DNA of 64,000 bases from Arsenophonus sp048493715 (GTDB lineage Bacteria > Pseudomonadota > Gammaproteobacteria > Enterobacterales > Enterobacteriaceae). The translations under genes were made by a program, and so were the position numbers. Location: the NCBI GenBank assembly GCA_048493715.1, contig JBGDCZ010000004.1, positions 21,000 to 84,999 on the forward strand. Direction: 5' to 3'. The notes under the pieces were generated by a model. The model was given only the letters and a program-made list of their open reading frames with translations. It did no database searches and was not told where the DNA came from. Shown here in pieces: positions 62,252 to 64,000 of the stretch. Position 1 is the stretch's first letter. Each line of letters starts with the position of its first letter.

Positions 62252-64000
62252 ATGCAAAAAACCGTTTTAGCCCTACTTATTAGCCTGTCTGCTATGACAG
62301 CTGCGTCCTTTGCTGTTGCCAAAGAAGTTACTTACGGTGCCCAAAAAATTATATTGTCTGATTCCATTTCGCCAGGTAATGATTTTTATCAATATTTTAA
62401 TCATAATTGGATAACTCATGCGAAAATCCCAGCTGGAATGGCGAGTATTAATTCATTTGTTGAGTTATATCTCAAAACCGAAAAACAGTTGCAGACGCTG
62501 ATATAATAAACTTGAAGTTAAACCGGAAAGTGAGCTTGATCGTAATCAACGCAATATTCGTAATTTATATCGCAGTTATCTAAATGAAACGGTGATTGAA
62601 AAAACAGGTTTAACTCCGGTACAAAATGCGCTTAATGCTATCAAGCAGGCAAAAACTTACGTTGATATTACTAATCTAATGGCAAAACCAGGTTACGTGC
62701 CATTTATTTCTTATTGGGTTGGGTTAGATGCAAAAGCACCCGATACCTATGTTCTTTATCTGGGACAAGGTGGGTTAGGCTTACCAAATAGAAATTATTA
62801 TCTCGACAATACTAAACAGATGGAAACTATCCGTCAGGACTATGTCGCATATATTGCGACTATTTTGCAATTAGCCGGAGAGAAAGACACGCAATTAAAG
62901 GCCAAGTAGATTTTTGCGTTGGAAAAATCATTGGCTAAAGTTCACTGGTCGCCAGAAGCTGAACGTGACACGCTGAAGAATTATCATCCAATGTCGTGTA
63001 GTCAACTGAAAAAGTTTACTCCAGATTATTAATGGCAGGGGTTTATTCAGCAATGGAAACTTGCTGATGAACAGTTGACAAAAATTATTGTAGAAAATGA
63101 CAGTGCGGTTGAGCAGCTGGCAAAAATATTGGCTAATACCCCGGTAGTGACTTTACAAAACTACTTGCTTTTCCATTACCTAAGTAGTAAAGTCAAGTTA
63201 CTTGAATCAAGCTTTTTCTGATGTGCGTTTAAATTTTTATTCAACCCTATTAAATAGAATTAAACAGCAGCGTTAGCGTTCACGTAAAGAACGGGCTTTA
63301 GAAATCGTTAATAAGCTACAGGGGGAGCCGTTGGGGTAATTTTATGTTGCAACCTATTTTGAGCCTGAAGCTAAAAATAAGCTCCAAACTCTGGTGAATT
63401 ATAGTTAAATAGGCTTTTAAAACACGTTTGCAAAATAATGACTGGATGGATAAACAAACTCGTCAAGAAGCACTACAAAAGCTTAGCCAATTTACCGTTA
63501 AAATTGGCTACCCTGAAAAATGGCATGATTTTAGTAGTCTTCATTTACAACCAGACACATTATTCGACAATTATCTGTAAGTACAAAATTGGCTCTATCA
63601 GGATAATATGAGCAAGATCGGTGACAAAGTCAGGAGGTGAGAATGGGTGATGACGCCACAAACAATTAACGCTTATTATAATAATCCGGTTCAAAATGAA
63701 ATTGTTTTCCCAGTTGCTATTCAGAAAGCAACATTCTACTACAAAATGTAGATCCTGCTTATAACTATGGTGCTATTGGTGCCGTTATCGGGCATGAGAT
63801 GGGTCATGGCTTTGATGATCAACGCCGTCTTTATGGATGGACTGGGCAATTAAGAAACTAGTGAACAGCGGCTTCACAGCAGCATTTTAAAGAAAAAACC
63901 GCCAAACTTATTAAGCAGTATAACGGGTTTAGTAAGCGTCTTTAGAGTCAACCTTAAATTTCACTTTTTTGGTTTAAAAAACAGGATTATTTTTAATCAT
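62252..64000 (+). pseudogene. M13-family (neprilysin/PepO-like) metallopeptidase, multiply broken, runs off window
   Basis: Starts with a signal peptide (MQKTVLALLISLSAMTAASFAVA) and the M13 N-terminus ISPGNDFYQYFNHNWITHAKIPAG, stops at 62506, and resumes in another frame with ELDRNQRNIRNLYRSYLNE and LGLPNRNYYLD up to a stop at 62909. Further stops and shifts follow. The zinc site remains readable near 63785-63815 as GAVIGHEMGHGFDDQ (HExxH). After it, LRN is followed by TAG TGA (63859-63864), where M13 enzymes usually have two tryptophans. Later sequence (AKLIKQYNGF) is still recognisable. M13 peptidases are about 650-700 residues, so the end should lie beyond 64000. The gene is non-functional. 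Confidence 0.9.

Overview
The window comes from an AT-rich gammaproteobacterium of the order Enterobacterales. Every recognisable gene has a close E. coli counterpart in largely enteric order, but with low GC, long empty intergenic stretches and several fresh pseudogenes (cyaY, yigB, yigI and an M13 peptidase). This pattern fits a host-associated member of the Morganellaceae at an early stage of genome reduction, such as an Arsenophonus-like insect symbiont. The genus is an inference from gene content and style; no species-specific marker was identified.

Region by region. (1) 1-12080: a complete enterobacterial common antigen (ECA) operon, wecA(end)-wzzE-wecB-wecC-rffG-rffH-wecD-wecE-wzxE-wecF-wzyE-wecG, tightly packed and translationally coupled, followed by the amino-acid permease yifK. 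(2) 13838-14402: a tRNA operon (Arg-CCG, His-GTG, Leu-CAG, Pro-TGG) with its own promoter and terminator. (3) 14584-15032: a well-supported glmZ small RNA with a sigma-54-type promoter and two upstream GlrR-type boxes. (4) 15229-19360: the hemCDXY haem operon on the minus strand, divergent from cyaA, which keeps its UUG start and CRP operator. (5) 22510-34077: cyaY (broken), lptM, dapF, yigA, xerC, yigB (broken), uvrD, corA, yigI (broken), recQ, pldB, yigL. (6) 34375-35157: a secreted Sel1-repeat protein at a synteny breakpoint relative to E. coli. (7) 35326-41639: mscM-psd-rsgA on the minus strand, then orn and tRNA-Gly on the plus strand. (8) 41640-43144: a 1.5 kb gene desert with three consensus DnaA boxes and an IHF-like site, at the place where E. 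coli carries datA. (9) 43145-51901: tsaE-amiB-mutL-miaA-hfq-hflX-hflK-hflC. (10) 52074-60778: purA, nsrR-rnr-rlmB, rpsF-priB-rpsR-rplI, fklB, cysQ. (11) 60787-64000: ytfJ and ytfK divergent around a strong CRP-like site, then a decayed M13 metallopeptidase running off the window.

The surviving genes are mostly housekeeping (DNA repair, translation, haem, purine and cell-envelope synthesis) plus retained global regulation (cAMP-CRP, Hfq, GlmZ, NsrR). No phage, insertion sequence, CRISPR array or toxin locus was seen. The most interesting material is non-coding: the GlmZ control region, the datA-like locus, the ytfK CRP-like site and the rpsF leader.
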